From assembly GCA_031292565.1 (NCBI GenBank), contig JARLGW010000005.1, positions 248,001 to 312,000 of the forward strand: 64,000 nt of DNA, written 5' to 3'. The stretch is from Paludibacteraceae bacterium. Its GTDB lineage: Bacteria > Bacteroidota > Bacteroidia > Bacteroidales > Paludibacteraceae. Position 1 is the stretch's first letter; each line of letters starts with the position of its first letter. The translations under genes were made by a program, and so were the position numbers. Shown piece after piece: positions 6,634 through 16,674 of this stretch. The notes beneath the pieces were generated by a model. It was not told the origin of the DNA. It saw nothing but the letters and a program-made list of their open reading frames with translations, and did not search any database.

Positions 6634-8232
6634 TTATGAAATTACGGTTTTGATAAAGTTTACAAATAGCGGATGTGGCTTTAATACCGTGCTACTGTAT
6701 TCCGGGTGAAATTGAGTACCCAAGAACCATTTTTTACCAGGTAGTTCTATTACTTCCACCAAATTGGAGTCCGGGTTGGTGCCACTACATACCAAGCCTG
6801 CTTTTTCAAATTGTTCTTTATAATCGTTGTTGAATTCAAAGCGATGGCGATGGCGTTCTTTAATCGTTTCCTTGCCATACACATTATAAGCCAAGGTGTT
6901 TTTCTTTATGGAACATTTATATCCACCCAAGCGCATACTTCCACCTAGGTTTAATATGTCTTTTTGTTCAGCCATCAAGTCCACCACGTTGTGTGTAGTG
7001 TTCGGGTCTATTTCGGTTGTGTTTGCATCCGCGAATCCTAATATGTTTCGTGCATATTCGATCACCATACATTGCATACCCATGCAAATACCGAAACAAG
7101 GGATATTGCGTTCGCGGGCATATTGTATGGTGGTTATTTTTCCTTCAATACCTCGGTTACCAAAACCGGGAGCTACCACAATACCGTCCAATCCGTCGAG
7201 CTTCTTTTGCACGTTATCTGCATCAATGTCGTCTGACAGGATAAGTTTCAAGTTTAGTTTACGGTCGTTATACGCGCAGGCGTGAATCAACGATTCTATA
7301 ATGGATTTGTAGGAATCCGGTAGTTTTACATATTTTCCCACCACCCCGATTTTTACCGTTTTGGTAGCTTTTGTCATTTTTTCCAAAAATGCATCCCATT
7401 CCTTCATGTCGGGTTCGGTATCCGTGGGCATCCCCATTTTACTCAATACGATTTTATCCAAGCCTTCTTCACGCATTTTTTGCGGAACTTGATATACGCT
7501 GGGTACGTCGATTGATTCGATAACAGCTTCGGTAGCCACGTTGCAAAACAAGGCTACTTTTTTTCTAATCTCAGGGGTTATACGGTGTTCGGTACGTAGC
7601 ACTAAAATGTCGGGTTGAACACCTTCTTCCAATAATGCTTTTACCGAGTGTTGTGTCGGTTTTGTTTTTAATTCCTTGGCTGCGGCTAAATAAGGCACAT
7701 AGGTTAAATGTATGCAAAGAGCATTTTTACCCAGTTCCCATTTAAGCTGACGCATGCTTTCTACATAGGATAGTGATTCTATGTCGCCTACGGTTCCGCC
7801 AATTTCGGTAATTATAAAGTCGTAATCGTTTTTAGTCCCCAACAGTTTGATGTTGCGTTTTATTTCATCGGTGATGTGGGGGATAATTTGAACCGTTTTG
7901 CCTAAGAAATCGCCCCGGCGTTCTTTGTTGATTACGTTTTGATAGATACGTCCTGTGGTGATGTTATTCGCACGGGAGGTTTCTACATTAAGAAATCGTT
8001 CGTAGTGACCTAGATCCAAATCAGCCTCATGTCCATCCATAGTAACGTAGCATTCGCCATGTTCATAAGGGTTTAATGTACCTGGATCGACATTGATATA
8101 CGGGTCGAGTTTTTGATTGGTTACTTTGTAACCTCGGGCTTGCAACAATTTACCGAGCGATGCAGATATAATACCTTTCCCTAAGGAAGAAGTCACACCA
8201 CCAGTGACGAAAATATACTTTGTATCTTTCAC
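6634..8232 (-). CDS. pyrG: CTP synthase
   Basis: 532 residues, full length. The N-terminal amidoligase domain begins KYIFVTGGVTSSLGKGI with the ATP-binding loop and carries DGHEADLDLGHYERF. The C-terminal class I glutamine amidotransferase domain has the nucleophile in CFGICMGMQ and the His-Glu pair in QFHPEYSS. It converts UTP to CTP using ATP and glutamine in the cytoplasm. It precedes yidC on the same strand. A consensus promoter lies about 80 bp upstream. Confidence 0.98.
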   Translation of the reverse strand: MKDTKYIFVTGGVTSSLGKGIISASLGKLLQARGYKVTNQKLDPYINVDPGTLNPYEHGECYVTMDGHEADLDLGHYERFLNVETSRANNITTGRIYQNVINKERRGDFLGKTVQIIPHITDEIKRNIKLLGTKNDYDFIITEIGGTVGDIESLSYVESMRQLKWELGKNALCIHLTYVPYLAAAKELKTKPTQHSVKALLEEGVQPDILVLRTEHRITPEIRKKVALFCNVATEAVIESIDVPSVYQVPQKMREEGLDKIVLSKMGMPTDTEPDMKEWDAFLEKMTKATKTVKIGVVGKYVKLPDSYKSIIESLIHACAYNDRKLNLKLILSDDIDADNVQKKLDGLDGIVVAPGFGNRGIEGKITTIQYARERNIPCFGICMGMQCMVIEYARNILGFADANTTEIDPNTTHNVVDLMAEQKDILNLGGSMRLGGYKCSIKKNTLAYNVYGKETIKERHRHRFEFNNDYKEQFEKAGLVCSGTNPDSNLVEVIELPGKKWFLGTQFHPEYSSTVLKPHPLFVNFIKTVIS

Positions 8233-8310
8233 AATGAAATGAATTTATCTTAATAAATAACAGTTTGATAGCTATTTACGTGTTTTATTCGGCTTTAAAT
8301 CAACAAACTG

Positions 8311-8339
8311 CAAAGGTAAGCAAAAAAAGGAACTCCCAA
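8311..8339 (-). promoter_or_regulatory. Promoter of pyrG
   Basis: On the minus strand TTG-N18-TACCTTTG, one base shorter in spacing than the usual 19-21. The -7 box is 79 bp before the pyrG ATG. Confidence 0.5.
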
Positions 8340-8408
8340 AGTCAAAATTTCGTAAAAGATAACAAAAAGGGCTTTTGTAATTAATAATTCACAATTCATA
8401 ATTATGAA

Positions 8409-9272
8409 TTATTCCAGTGGGCGGATTACCATGATACCCGTGTCGTGGCTAACGCCCGCGAGGTAGGAGTATAGAGAGCCTTCGGTAATCATCACCTTTT
8501 TTCCGGTGGAGGAGGCGTGCATAAAATGGAGCGTACCTTTTTGCCAAAGGGCGTATCCCACGTGTGTGATGTCCAACCCTTCCATGTTGGTGGTGATGGC
8601 TATAATGTCGCCCGATTTGATTTTCTTTTCCACCTCCGGCAATTTTTCTTTTGGTATATAATAATAGGTGCGGGCATTGATTTCTTTTTCAATTTGGCGC
8701 ATTCGGCCTACTGAATTGCTGTCGGTAGCAAACATGGGGTACTTGCCGGTATGGGTAGTCATAAACCCTACATGTATGGGGAAGGGGATGCCTCCTATTG
8801 CTTGGGTCATATCCTTGATAATACCTATTTGCTGTTTGTTGAAAATCCAATCCGTGAAATAGTGAAGCCGAGAGCTGTACCCGTCTATCTTCCCGTCGCG
8901 GTAGCGGCTTTGTGTCACCTCCGAGGCAAAATGCGCCAAGGTAATATCTCCACTTTTCACCGTGCGAGCCAGGCAAAAGCAATTTTCCACGAAGGTGGTG
9001 CAATCCAGTTCGCTGAAATTCAGCACCAACTGTTCCGAGGTGTTTCTGTCCAGTGTGTGTGCTATATAGGGGGTGCCCATAAATTGTTTCCCTGTTTTGA
9101 TAATCAATTTGTTGAGAGGTAATTTATCCCATTTTTGTGCCGAGGTTTTGTATCGGGAAAAGAAGAGGCTGTCTTGAGCTGAAACTACGATGGCTTTGCC
9201 CGATGGCTGTTGCCCGAAAATGACCGTGCCTACGAGTATAAATAAAAATAGAGTGGTTGCTATTTTTTTCAT
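8409..9272 (-). CDS. DUF1460 N-acetylmuramoyl-L-alanine amidase-like protein
   Basis: 287 residues from ATG 9272, which begins a signal peptide (MKKIATTLFLFILVGTVIFG). A 24-codon longer frame exists, but a consensus promoter (9294-9324) lies inside that extension, so the short start is preferred. The DUF1460 fold is an NlpC/P60-like cysteine peptidase; the nucleophile region is ELDCTTFVEN and the histidine is probably the one in DITHVGYA. Family members act on cell-wall peptide or amide bonds in the periplasm. The gene stands alone between pyrG and ribBA with a terminator on its upstream side. Confidence 0.85.
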   Translation of the reverse strand: MKKIATTLFLFILVGTVIFGQQPSGKAIVVSAQDSLFFSRYKTSAQKWDKLPLNKLIIKTGKQFMGTPYIAHTLDRNTSEQLVLNFSELDCTTFVENCFCLARTVKSGDITLAHFASEVTQSRYRDGKIDGYSSRLHYFTDWIFNKQQIGIIKDMTQAIGGIPFPIHVGFMTTHTGKYPMFATDSNSVGRMRQIEKEINARTYYYIPKEKLPEVEKKIKSGDIIAITTNMEGLDITHVGYALWQKGTLHFMHASSTGKKVMITEGSLYSYLAGVSHDTGIMVIRPLE

Positions 9273-9293
9273 CCGTTCTTTTTGTTTTGCTTG

Positions 9294-9324
9294 CAAAGAT
9301 ACAGACAAACTGAGGATGAAACAA
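9294..9324 (-). promoter_or_regulatory. Promoter of the DUF1460 gene
   Basis: TTG-N20-TATCTTTG on the minus strand, a full Bacteroidetes consensus. The -7 box is 21 bp before ATG 9272 and fixes the start choice. Confidence 0.7.
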
Positions 9325-9347
9325 TTTCTTCTATAATATTCCATACG

Positions 9348-9380
9348 AACCAGCCAAGTTTTTAAAACTTGGCTGGTTTT
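9348..9380. terminator. Hairpin aaccagccaag/cttggctggtt
   Basis: Near-perfect stem with a T run on the plus side. It lies between the DUF1460 promoter and the ribBA terminator, and could stop read-through in the minus direction after ribBA. Confidence 0.6.
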
Positions 9381-9400
9381 AACAAGAATAGAGTTAAAAG

Positions 9401-9443
9401 AAATAGAGGCTGTCCTTGTTTTTATAAGGGACAGCCTCTATTT
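9401..9443 (-). terminator. Terminator of ribBA
   Basis: Perfect 15-bp stem aaatagaggctgtcc/ggacagcctctattt, 24 bp after the ribBA stop codon. Confidence 0.85.
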
Positions 9444-9466
9444 GTATTGTTAATGCTAGGGTTACT

Positions 9467-10690
9467 TTATTTCGTATTTTTCAAATTATGCCCCATGCGT
9501 TCTTTTTTAGTTTTCATGTAGAACAGGTTGTATTTGTTCGGTTCCACTTCGATGCTTACGTTTTCCACCACCTCAAGGCCGTAGGATTCCAACCCGATGC
9601 GTTTCACGGGGTTGTTGCTCATCAGGCGCATTTTGCTAACGCCTAATTCGCGTAGGATACTGGCTCCCACACCGTAGTCGCGTTCGTCCGGGTTAAAGCC
9701 TAGGTGTATATTAGCATCCACGGTGTCCATCCCTTGCTCTTGTAGTTTGTAGGCTTTAATTTTATTCATTAGCCCGATGCCCCGGCCTTCCTGATTCATA
9801 TATACCAGCACACCTTTACCTTCTTTTTCGATGGTTTGCATGGCTTTGTGCAGCTGTTCGCCGCACTCGCAACGCATGGAGCCGAATATATCGCCCGTCA
9901 TGCACGATGAATGTACGCGCACCAGAATAGGTTCGTCGCTCTTCCACGTTCCTTTTATTAAGGCTACATGTTCTAGTCCGTTCGATTTCTGGCGGAAAGG
10001 AATGAGGCGGAAGTTACCGTAAGCGGTAGGTAGTTGCACTTCTTCTCCTTTTTCAATAAGCGATTCCTGTTTCAAGCAGTAAGCAATCAAATCCTTGATG
10101 GAAATAATTTTGATACCGAACTTTTCTGAAACTTTCATCAAGTCGGGTAGGCGTGCCATCGTGCCGTCCTCGTTGATAATTTCAATAAGAGCTCCGGCAG
10201 GTTGGAGCCCGGCCAAGCGGGCTAAGTCCACCGTGGCTTCTGTATGGCCAGTGCGGCGGAGTACACCTCTGTTTTTAGCCCGTAGCGGGCTTACATGTCC
10301 GGGGCGGGCTAAGTCGGTAGGCTTTGTTTCCTTGTCGGCCAGTGCCAGTATTGTCATGGCGCGGTCGTACATAGATACGCCGGTGGAGCATCCTTTGCCT
10401 AGCAAGTCCACCGTAGTGGTAAATGGAGTTTCGTGTAAGGATGTGTTATCGCTCACCTGCATGTTAAGCTCCAGTTCTTTACAGCGATCTTCGGTGATTG
10501 GGGCGCAAAGCACTCCACGTCCGTAGGTCATCATAAAGTTAATTTTTTCAGGGGTGACTTTTTCGGCTGCAATAATGAAGTCGCCTTCGTTTTCGCGATC
10601 TTCATCGTCAACCACGATTAAGAATTTGCCTTCTTTGAAGTCCTCAATAGCGTCTTCTATTTTGTTTAAAATGAATTTTTGTTCGTTCAT
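9467..10690 (-). CDS. ribBA: Bifunctional DHBP synthase / GTP cyclohydrolase II
   Basis: 407 residues with both halves intact. The N-terminal 3,4-dihydroxy-2-butanone 4-phosphate synthase domain (1-205) has [12 protein letters not shown] and RPGHVSPL with the catalytic RTGHTEA. The C-terminal GTP cyclohydrolase II domain (206-400) has the zinc site [18 protein letters not shown] and the GRGIGL turn. It starts both branches of riboflavin synthesis; ribH, which joins them, is at 38865. Its ATG is 4 bp after the stop of the LptF/G-type gene, so it is the second gene of that operon. No FMN riboswitch-like leader is seen. Confidence 0.97.
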   Translation of the reverse strand: MNEQKFILNKIEDAIEDFKEGKFLIVVDDEDRENEGDFIIAAEKVTPEKINFMMTYGRGVLCAPITEDRCKELELNMQVSDNTSLHETPFTTTVDLLGKGCSTGVSMYDRAMTILALADKETKPTDLARPGHVSPLRAKNRGVLRRTGHTEATVDLARLAGLQPAGALIEIINEDGTMARLPDLMKVSEKFGIKIISIKDLIAYCLKQESLIEKGEEVQLPTAYGNFRLIPFRQKSNGLEHVALIKGTWKSDEPILVRVHSSCMTGDIFGSMRCECGEQLHKAMQTIEKEGKGVLVYMNQEGRGIGLMNKIKAYKLQEQGMDTVDANIHLGFNPDERDYGVGASILRELGVSKMRLMSNNPVKRIGLESYGLEVVENVSIEVEPNKYNLFYMKTKKERMGHNLKNTK

Positions 10691-10694
10691 GGGT

Positions 10695-12164
10695 TTATGC
10701 TTTTTCTTGAGTTTTTTTTCTGAATAGGGAGCCTATTTTTCTGAAGAAATTCAAGTATGTTTCCGAATTAAGTATTGGCGAGTCTTTGGCTGCTTTGTAG
10801 GTGAAAAATATACCGACAGGCAACAGGCAGAAAGAGCTTAACCAAATGCCTTGCCATACAGGCCACACATCTTCGCGGGCTAATTTATATCCGGTATTGT
10901 CAATAATGTAATATATGATAAACAGTACAACCGATATTACAGTGGGTAGCCCCAATCCGCCTTTTCGGATAATAGCTCCTAGTGGGGCTCCGATAAAGAA
11001 GAATATAAGACAGGCAAACGAGAGTGTAAATTTGTGATGCCATTCTATACCGTGCCTGATACCGGTAAGGCGTTCTGATTTTTGATAGTCTCTATTGCTT
11101 TCAATGTCCGATTCTACTGATTTTGCTTGATTTAAAGCATAGTTCACTGCATTTTTCTTTTGATCGGTATTTAAGCTTTCGTACAAGGGATTTTTCTCCG
11201 CGTATTCCAGTTTAGCTTGTCGCGAATCCTTGAATGTTTTGCTTATAAACGTTTGACGGTCGAAAAAATGGTTGCGCATAAACAAATACGAGTATGATCG
11301 GCAGATGCTGTCCACACGCAAATTAATGGAGTCTATGGAGCGTTGAAGCTGGCTTAGATTCTTGCTTATATAGTCGTTCTTTAACACGTTCTGATCTATT
11401 TTGGCAAAGTTGGCATTGAAATTTATAATGATTTGCTTTTCGCCAAAACTTTCCCTGCGGTAGGGGATGCTTCCTGTAGCACTTTCGCCCTCCACTTTTT
11501 TAAGGTTTTCAAAAGATTCTCCGTTGTACATGTTAATTATCAGGTACGTTTTATCGGATGCCATTTCCATACGAGCCGAATCGGCAACCATAACACTGGC
11601 GTTGTTGAACCCGTTGGAAAAGTTGTACACCATCACGTCTTTCAGTATCTTCCGCTTGTTGTCCTTGTCTTTTACATATATGTTATAGCCGGTTATACCA
11701 GGGTAGAATTCACCAGTTGGGATTTCAAGTTCGGGTGACGTTTGCTTGATGGCCATAATCAACGTCCAAAGTTTCTGTTGTGAAACGGGCAGTACGTTGT
11801 TCGAAAAGAAGAACGCCCCGACACTAATCATGCTGATAAATACCATCAGCGATAGCATGATTCTGAATAAGGAAATACCGGCAGCTTTCATGGCTAGCAA
11901 TTCCAGCCTTTCGCCTAAGTTACCGAAAGTCATCAATGAGCCTAGCAGAATGGCTAATGGTAATGCTAGTGGAACCACTGATAGCCATGAATATAAGAAA
12001 AATTGGGCTAATACATCAAAGTCAAGTCCCTTGCCAATAATATCGTTAATGTGCCGCCATAGAAACTGCATTAATAAAATAAAACTACAGATGAAAAAGG
12101 TGGCTAAAAAAACTTCTATGAAGCGTAAAAATAGATACTTGTCTATACGTTTTAATCCTAACAT
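10695..12164 (-). CDS. LptF/LptG family permease (YjgP/YjgQ)
   Basis: 489 residues. Three N-terminal helices ([17 protein letters not shown], then about 55-80 and 100-125) and three C-terminal helices (about 375-465) flank a periplasmic jelly-roll-like domain. It is longer than E. coli LptF/G because the middle region (about 245-365) carries an extra charged helical insert. The family forms the inner-membrane part of the lipopolysaccharide export ABC transporter with LptB and LptC. Whether this copy plays F or G cannot be told from sequence. It is upstream of and nearly contiguous with ribBA. Confidence 0.9.
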   Translation of the reverse strand: MLGLKRIDKYLFLRFIEVFLATFFICSFILLMQFLWRHINDIIGKGLDFDVLAQFFLYSWLSVVPLALPLAILLGSLMTFGNLGERLELLAMKAAGISLFRIMLSLMVFISMISVGAFFFSNNVLPVSQQKLWTLIMAIKQTSPELEIPTGEFYPGITGYNIYVKDKDNKRKILKDVMVYNFSNGFNNASVMVADSARMEMASDKTYLIINMYNGESFENLKKVEGESATGSIPYRRESFGEKQIIINFNANFAKIDQNVLKNDYISKNLSQLQRSIDSINLRVDSICRSYSYLFMRNHFFDRQTFISKTFKDSRQAKLEYAEKNPLYESLNTDQKKNAVNYALNQAKSVESDIESNRDYQKSERLTGIRHGIEWHHKFTLSFACLIFFFIGAPLGAIIRKGGLGLPTVISVVLFIIYYIIDNTGYKLAREDVWPVWQGIWLSSFCLLPVGIFFTYKAAKDSPILNSETYLNFFRKIGSLFRKKTQEKA

Positions 12165-12288
12165 GATATGCTTTTTTAGAATGGGCTTGCAAAGTTAGCG
12201 TAAAAATCTGAATCAATTTTAAATCAGAGTGAAAGAATATTTAAAAATACAGGTAAAAGTTAGCCACCTGTTGGTGGCACCTAATAAG

Positions 12289-12325
12289 AAAGGCTGTTTT
12301 CTTGTTGTCTAAGAAAACAGCCTTT
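12289..12325 (-). terminator. Terminator after the START-like gene
   Basis: Perfect stem aaaggctgttttctt/aagaaaacagccttt, 22 bp after the stop codon of the START-like gene. Confidence 0.8.
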
Positions 12326-12347
12326 GAACTATTTTTATACAAGCGGC

Positions 12348-12731
12348 TTATATGCCGATGCTTCTGAAAAGATCTCTTATTTGTTTATTCCATAATTCTT
12401 TAGCATCCTTCATGTCTTCGGGAGCTGCAAAATCGGTTATTACCAAAGCCAATTCCTCGGTGAGCTCGTCGATGGTGATTTTAAATTCAAAGTAACATTT
12501 TTCGGTTATGTCTTCCAGCCATCTGAAACGAATGAAACTTCCTACACGTATGGTTACCAATTCTGCTTCCTGCTCGTTATCAGACCATTTAAAAATATAT
12601 TTTTTACCATTGACTATCACTCTGTCGGCAAACCATTCTTCCAATCCGCTACTGGTGCTTAGTGAAGTCCACAATAAATTAAGTGAGACTGATTTTAAAT
12701 TATATTCGAGTTGAAACTTTTCTTTAGCCAT
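12348..12731 (-). CDS. START-like domain protein, 127 aa
   Basis: The sequence matches a short Bacteroidetes-wide family with an AHSA1/START-like helix-grip fold: an N-terminal strand (FQLEYNLKSVSLNLLWTSLS), a conserved GLEEWFAD helix, and a C-terminal long helix ending in ELWNKQIRDLF. The cavity of such folds often binds hydrophobic ligands or a protein partner, but no substrate is known for this family. It is a single-gene unit with its own terminator, between the LptF/G gene and cdd. Confidence 0.8.
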   Translation of the reverse strand: MAKEKFQLEYNLKSVSLNLLWTSLSTSSGLEEWFADRVIVNGKKYIFKWSDNEQEAELVTIRVGSFIRFRWLEDITEKCYFEFKITIDELTEELALVITDFAAPEDMKDAKELWNKQIRDLFRSIGI

Positions 12732-12868
12732 ATTTTATACGTATTTCATTATTGGCGCAATATATGTACTTTTTTTCTAATGACAAGAGTCGTATTCAAA
12801 AAAAAATTAACACAAGTCGGTTGCTATTAATCTCCTTTTATATTACGATATTGATAATTAGAAATTTG

Positions 12869-13351
12869 TTATTTAAACAAATTTTTATTTGAAAAGTTTA
12901 GGGGTAGCAGATGGGAAGCTTTTTTTATTAAATAAATTTCTTTTTCGCCATACATTATTATTTCCAACTCTTGGCCGAAACGGCTTTCTGTTTCCAACAA
13001 TACTTGTCGGCAAGCACCACAAGGAGTTATGGGTGTTTGTAAAAATCCACCGTCGGTAAACGCGGCTATTGCCAATGCTTTTACCTTTTTATCCGGGTAT
13101 AACGCGTTGGCTGAAAACATGGCTACCCGCTCGGCACACAGCCCCGAAGGGTAGGCCGCGTTTTCCTGATTGCTGCCACACACGATGGTGCCGTCGTCTA
13201 AAAGCACGGCTGCCCCAACCTGAAATTTGGAGTAAGGGGCGTATGCTTTCCGGGTTTGTTCTTTAGCCTGTTCTATTAATTCTTGATAAGAGTTGGGTAG
13301 CTCTTGAAATGAAAAAATACGAACGGGGATTTCTATGTTTTTTTCTATCAT
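12869..13351 (-). CDS. cdd: Cytidine deaminase
   Basis: 160 residues. The zinc and catalytic motifs are both present: CAERVAMFSA (the His of the usual C/HAE is Cys, as in homotetrameric enzymes) and PCGACRQVL. Upstream is the substrate-binding KFQVGAAVL segment. It deaminates cytidine and deoxycytidine to uridine forms for pyrimidine salvage in the cytoplasm. It is divergent from the glucosaminidase gene at 13445, sharing a 93-bp intergenic region with TATCTTTG and TATTTTTG boxes on opposite strands. Confidence 0.95.
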   Translation of the reverse strand: MIEKNIEIPVRIFSFQELPNSYQELIEQAKEQTRKAYAPYSKFQVGAAVLLDDGTIVCGSNQENAAYPSGLCAERVAMFSANALYPDKKVKALAIAAFTDGGFLQTPITPCGACRQVLLETESRFGQELEIIMYGEKEIYLIKKASHLLPLNFSNKNLFK

Positions 13352-13444
13352 GATTTTTCTTCTTTAATGTTTGGAAACAAAGATATAAAAGTATCGTATT
13401 TTTGGAAAGAAGTTCTATTTTTGCAAGAGTAAAATATATTTTAT

Positions 13445-14494
13445 ATGAGAAAGCTGTTCGTGTTAATTATCTTGCCTTTTTCTATTTTTGTTTTCGGACA
13501 AAATAAAAATAGCCAATATTTGGCTTATATAGATCAATATAAGGATGCCGCCATAACGGAAATGCAAAATTATGGTATCCCGGCTAGTATTACCCTTGCT
13601 CAGGGTTTGCTCGAATCGGGTGCGGGTAAAAGCGAGCTCACGATAGAGTCGAATAACCATTTCGGCATCAAATGTCAGAAAAATTGGACGGGTGCCACTG
13701 TTTATTTTGACGACGACCAAAAGCATGAATGTTTCCGAAAATATAACGCGGCTATTGAGTCGTACGAAGATCATTCGCAGTTTTTGAAAAAGAATCCCCG
13801 GTATGCCTCTTTATTCACGTTAGATATTAAAGATTATAAGGGATGGGCTAATGGTTTGAAACAAGCGGGATATGCCACGAACCCGAACTATGCTCCGCAG
13901 TTGATAAAAATTATTGAGGATTATGGCCTGTCCGAATACGATAGCGGGAAAGTATCAAAAGACAAAAACAAAAAAGCGAGCAAGAGCAAAATCTCGGATA
14001 AAACAGTAGAAGCACCTAAGAAAAAGAGAAGCCTTTGGGAAATTATATTTGGCCGCAAAAAGGATAAAAAGGAAGATCAGCCTAAGGATAAAACGAAAAA
14101 CAACACGTCGGGGAGACAGAAAAAAGATAGCGCATTTATAGCCGAAATTCCGGCATACCGCACCCATGTGGTGAAAAAAATAAATGGCGTGAAATACGTT
14201 GAAGTGCTTCAGGGAGACACGTATGAAAGCATTGCCGAGGAATTTGACATGTTTGAAAAAGAATTGTTGAAGGCTAACGAACTGCAATATGGAGCCACTC
14301 CTCAACCTGGCGACATCGTGTACTTATCCAAAAAGAAAGGTGAGGGCGATGAAGAAGCTTATACCGTGCAACAAGGTGAAACCATGTACCAGATTTCGCA
14401 GAAGAAGGGAATTAAAGTTCGTTCATTGTATCGATTGAACAACTTGGTGTATGGCAAGCAAGTTAACGCGGGCGACGTGATTAAACTACGCTAA
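13445..14494 (+). CDS. Secreted glucosaminidase with two LysM domains
   Basis: 349 residues: signal peptide (MRKLFVLIILPFSIFVFG), a glucosaminidase domain (about 35-155, with ITLAQGLLESGAGKS carrying the catalytic Glu), a very basic linker (about 165-220), then two LysM modules (about 245-293 and 303-349). It should cut the glycan backbone of peptidoglycan and hold on to it through LysM. Its TAA overlaps the ATG of the DUF721 gene by one base, so it heads a three-gene operon. Confidence 0.93.
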   Translation: MRKLFVLIILPFSIFVFGQNKNSQYLAYIDQYKDAAITEMQNYGIPASITLAQGLLESGAGKSELTIESNNHFGIKCQKNWTGATVYFDDDQKHECFRKYNAAIESYEDHSQFLKKNPRYASLFTLDIKDYKGWANGLKQAGYATNPNYAPQLIKIIEDYGLSEYDSGKVSKDKNKKASKSKISDKTVEAPKKKRSLWEIIFGRKKDKKEDQPKDKTKNNTSGRQKKDSAFIAEIPAYRTHVVKKINGVKYVEVLQGDTYESIAEEFDMFEKELLKANELQYGATPQPGDIVYLSKKKGEGDEEAYTVQQGETMYQISQKKGIKVRSLYRLNNLVYGKQVNAGDVIKLR

Positions 14495-14784
14495 TGAGAC
14501 GCAGGGAAACCCAAACTATTGGCGACGTTTTGCGTGAGGTGCTGCACAATCAGCATTTGGATGGAAAGCTCAACGAAACCAGGCTGCTTAATGCCTGGCC
14601 GGAGGTGCTAGGCCCAGCCATTACAAAATATACCGGCGAAGCCTATATCAAAAATAAGGTATTGTATGTAAAAATAGCCTCCTCGGTGTTGCGCAATGAG
14701 CTGATGATGTCGCGCGAAAAACTGATAAATTCGCTAAACGAAAAGGTGGGAGCGAAGGTGATTACCGATATTCGTTTCAATTAG
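14494..14784 (+). CDS. DUF721 (DciA-like) family protein
   Basis: 96 residues, a compact KH-like DUF721 domain with NAWPEVLGPAITKYT and the C-terminal VGAKVITDIRF strand. In other bacteria DUF721/DciA proteins interact with the replicative helicase, acting as loader-like factors; the short Bacteroidetes form is less studied. The start overlaps the preceding stop (TAATG), and the next gene begins 3 bp later. Confidence 0.88.
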   Translation: MRRRETQTIGDVLREVLHNQHLDGKLNETRLLNAWPEVLGPAITKYTGEAYIKNKVLYVKIASSVLRNELMMSREKLINSLNEKVGAKVITDIRFN

Positions 14785-14787
14785 CTT

Positions 14788-15303
14788 ATGGATGCCGAAA
14801 AAATGTTGTTTGAAAAATTATCCCGATCAAAGGTTGATGTATTAGTTTTAGAAGCAATCCAAAATCAACCCTTGTTTGATAAATTGATTTCACTCTCTTT
14901 TTCGGATAATAAACGTCTGGCCTGGCGGGCAGCTTGGGTGTTGTCGCATTTGCACGAGAAACAACCGCAACTATTAGAACCGCATTTTGCCCAAATAATG
15001 GAATTTGTGCCTCAATCACAAATAGATGGGGCACGAAGGTCTTTTATTTACATCCTATCTAATACATCTTTTAATGAGTATCCGGTATCGTTTATCAATT
15101 TATGTTTTGATTGGATGCTTTCACCGAAACAGCCCGTTGCTATACAGGTGTATTGTATGCGTATATTGGTTCGCGTATGCAAGGTGTATCCCGATTTCAA
15201 GAGCGAGTTGGTAGTCTGCTTGGAAAGCGTGAATACGGTGGATTATTCCAAAGGCTTTGCTTCTGCCAGAAGGAATGTATTAAAATCGTTGGGTAAAGGT
15301 TAA
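14788..15303 (+). CDS. HEAT-like repeat protein, 171 aa
   Basis: All-helical sequence with HEAT/ARM-type pairs, for example RLAWRAAWVLSHLHEK and QPVAIQVYCMRILVRVCK. No signal peptide or catalytic motif. It occurs after DUF721 genes in related genomes, where it is usually labelled hypothetical. Three bases separate it from the DUF721 gene. It is probably a cytoplasmic protein-interaction factor; what it does is unknown. Confidence 0.75.
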   Translation: MDAEKMLFEKLSRSKVDVLVLEAIQNQPLFDKLISLSFSDNKRLAWRAAWVLSHLHEKQPQLLEPHFAQIMEFVPQSQIDGARRSFIYILSNTSFNEYPVSFINLCFDWMLSPKQPVAIQVYCMRILVRVCKVYPDFKSELVVCLESVNTVDYSKGFASARRNVLKSLGKG

Positions 15304-15360
15304 AAAGATATACTGATTTCCATATTTGGGCGTTATTGTTTTATCTGTAGTAATAGTGAG

Positions 15361-16284
15361 ATGAAAAAGATAGTTGTGTTTCTTGCCCTTATAAGTACCA
15401 TTAATATACATAGCCAGATAATTAATAAATCTGTTGTTTTTCATGTGGGTAAAAATAAATGCTTGCAAAAAACGGATCTCGACAGATTAATCATTGCTCC
15501 TTATACCGAAGCCGAGGGGCAGGAGTGGGTCATAGTGCCATCGGACGAGTCGGGCTACTATTACCTGAAAACGAATAATAATTATTACTTAAAGCTCAAT
15601 ACTGATACTACGGCCGAGGGCTGTTTGTTCTCCACAGAGATTCCAGCCACGGACGACAACAAGTTTAAACTTAGCCTGCTTGCAGAAAACAACTGGCAAA
15701 TAGCCAATAAATTAAAACCAAATAGTTATCTTCAACCCAATAATGATGAGAGCTTTATTTGTGTAATTCCTCCCGGTTCGGAAACGGAAATCGGTTCGTT
15801 CCGTATAGATACGGTTGCTTACCGCCGACCGAAACCTCGCTATACTCATTTTGAGGAGTTGGAGTCTGATGCCGGTATTTTAATTGATGAAAAGGAAGAG
15901 CCTGTTTATGGAGCGGATGCTACTTTTTACAAAGGAGGAGGGGCATATCCTACTCAATTGATAGTGCGGATCTTTACTAGTACAGACAGGAAAGATAGAA
16001 TAGAAATTTATCTCTTTGATGATATTTTGAGAATCAGAAAAACAAAAACCTATACCTTGTCAGCTAAAGTTAATAATAAGAAATTATTGACCGTACTGGT
16101 TTTTAAACGGGATAAAATAGCACAACGATTAACCGGGCAAACGTGTAAGCTCTCCAGTATTAGTTTTAAAGCCAACACGATGGAACTTTGCTTGGAAAAA
16201 TGGGAGCTAGAGTATAAAATGTTGAAACCGCTTAGATTGCCTGTTTTTGATATAGCGTTTAAAGGCGTAGTGAGAATACAATAA
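15361..16284 (+). CDS. Secreted protein with ricin-like N-terminal repeats
   Basis: 307 residues with a short signal peptide (MKKIVVFLALISTINIHSQ). Residues about 25-150 hold repeated aromatic-rich turns (GYYYLKTNNNYYLKL, then NWQIANKLKPNSYLQP) that resemble beta-trefoil lectin blades, though the QxW signature is incomplete. The C-terminal half (about 165-307) is beta-rich with no known family. It lies 57 bp after the HEAT gene and 12 bp before the thioesterase gene. The lectin idea is tentative. Confidence 0.6.
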   Translation: MKKIVVFLALISTINIHSQIINKSVVFHVGKNKCLQKTDLDRLIIAPYTEAEGQEWVIVPSDESGYYYLKTNNNYYLKLNTDTTAEGCLFSTEIPATDDNKFKLSLLAENNWQIANKLKPNSYLQPNNDESFICVIPPGSETEIGSFRIDTVAYRRPKPRYTHFEELESDAGILIDEKEEPVYGADATFYKGGGAYPTQLIVRIFTSTDRKDRIEIYLFDDILRIRKTKTYTLSAKVNNKKLLTVLVFKRDKIAQRLTGQTCKLSSISFKANTMELCLEKWELEYKMLKPLRLPVFDIAFKGVVRIQ

Positions 16285-16296
16285 AAAAACTTCAAT

Positions 16297-16671
16297 ATGA
16301 AATTAATATCAACACATACCGTTATGACCAGCGATTTGGGCGTGCGCGGAAATCTGTTTGGTGGCCAGTTATTAGCGTGGTTGGATTTGGCCGCGGCGGC
16401 ATTGGCCGTACAAGTTATCAAAAGCCCGAATGTTTTAACCGTTAAGTTCTCCGAATGTATTTTCCATCGTCCGGCAAAAATAAACAACTTGATAAAAATT
16501 TACGGGGATGTAACTCACATAGGTCGAACATCTATCACGCTTGCCGTTGAGGCTCGCCGGAGGGATGTAGTTTCGGGAGAGGAAGATTTAGTTTGCTCTA
16601 CCAGTGTGGTGTTGGTTCAGATTGACGAAAATGGTACACCTGTGGAGATAAAAGAACCTAGATTGGAATAG
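16297..16671 (+). CDS. Acyl-CoA thioesterase, hotdog fold (YciA/BACH type)
   Basis: 124 residues covering one hotdog domain. The conserved NLFGGQLLAWLDLAA segment supplies the catalytic Asp and the hydrophobic helix, and the typical VTHIGRTSITLAVEA strand follows. Enzymes of this type hydrolyse short to medium acyl-CoA thioesters in the cytoplasm. It ends at a bidirectional terminator shared with the ferredoxin gene coming from the other side. Confidence 0.88.
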   Translation: MKLISTHTVMTSDLGVRGNLFGGQLLAWLDLAAAALAVQVIKSPNVLTVKFSECIFHRPAKINNLIKIYGDVTHIGRTSITLAVEARRRDVVSGEEDLVCSTSVVLVQIDENGTPVEIKEPRLE

Positions 16672-16674
16672 AAT

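Noticed and set aside
9273-9344. N-terminal extension of the DUF1460 protein to 9344
   Set aside because: A complete promoter (9294-9324) lies inside it and the signal peptide begins at ATG 9272.
10600-10750. FMN riboswitch before ribBA
   Set aside because: ribBA begins 4 bp after the preceding gene, leaving no room for a leader.
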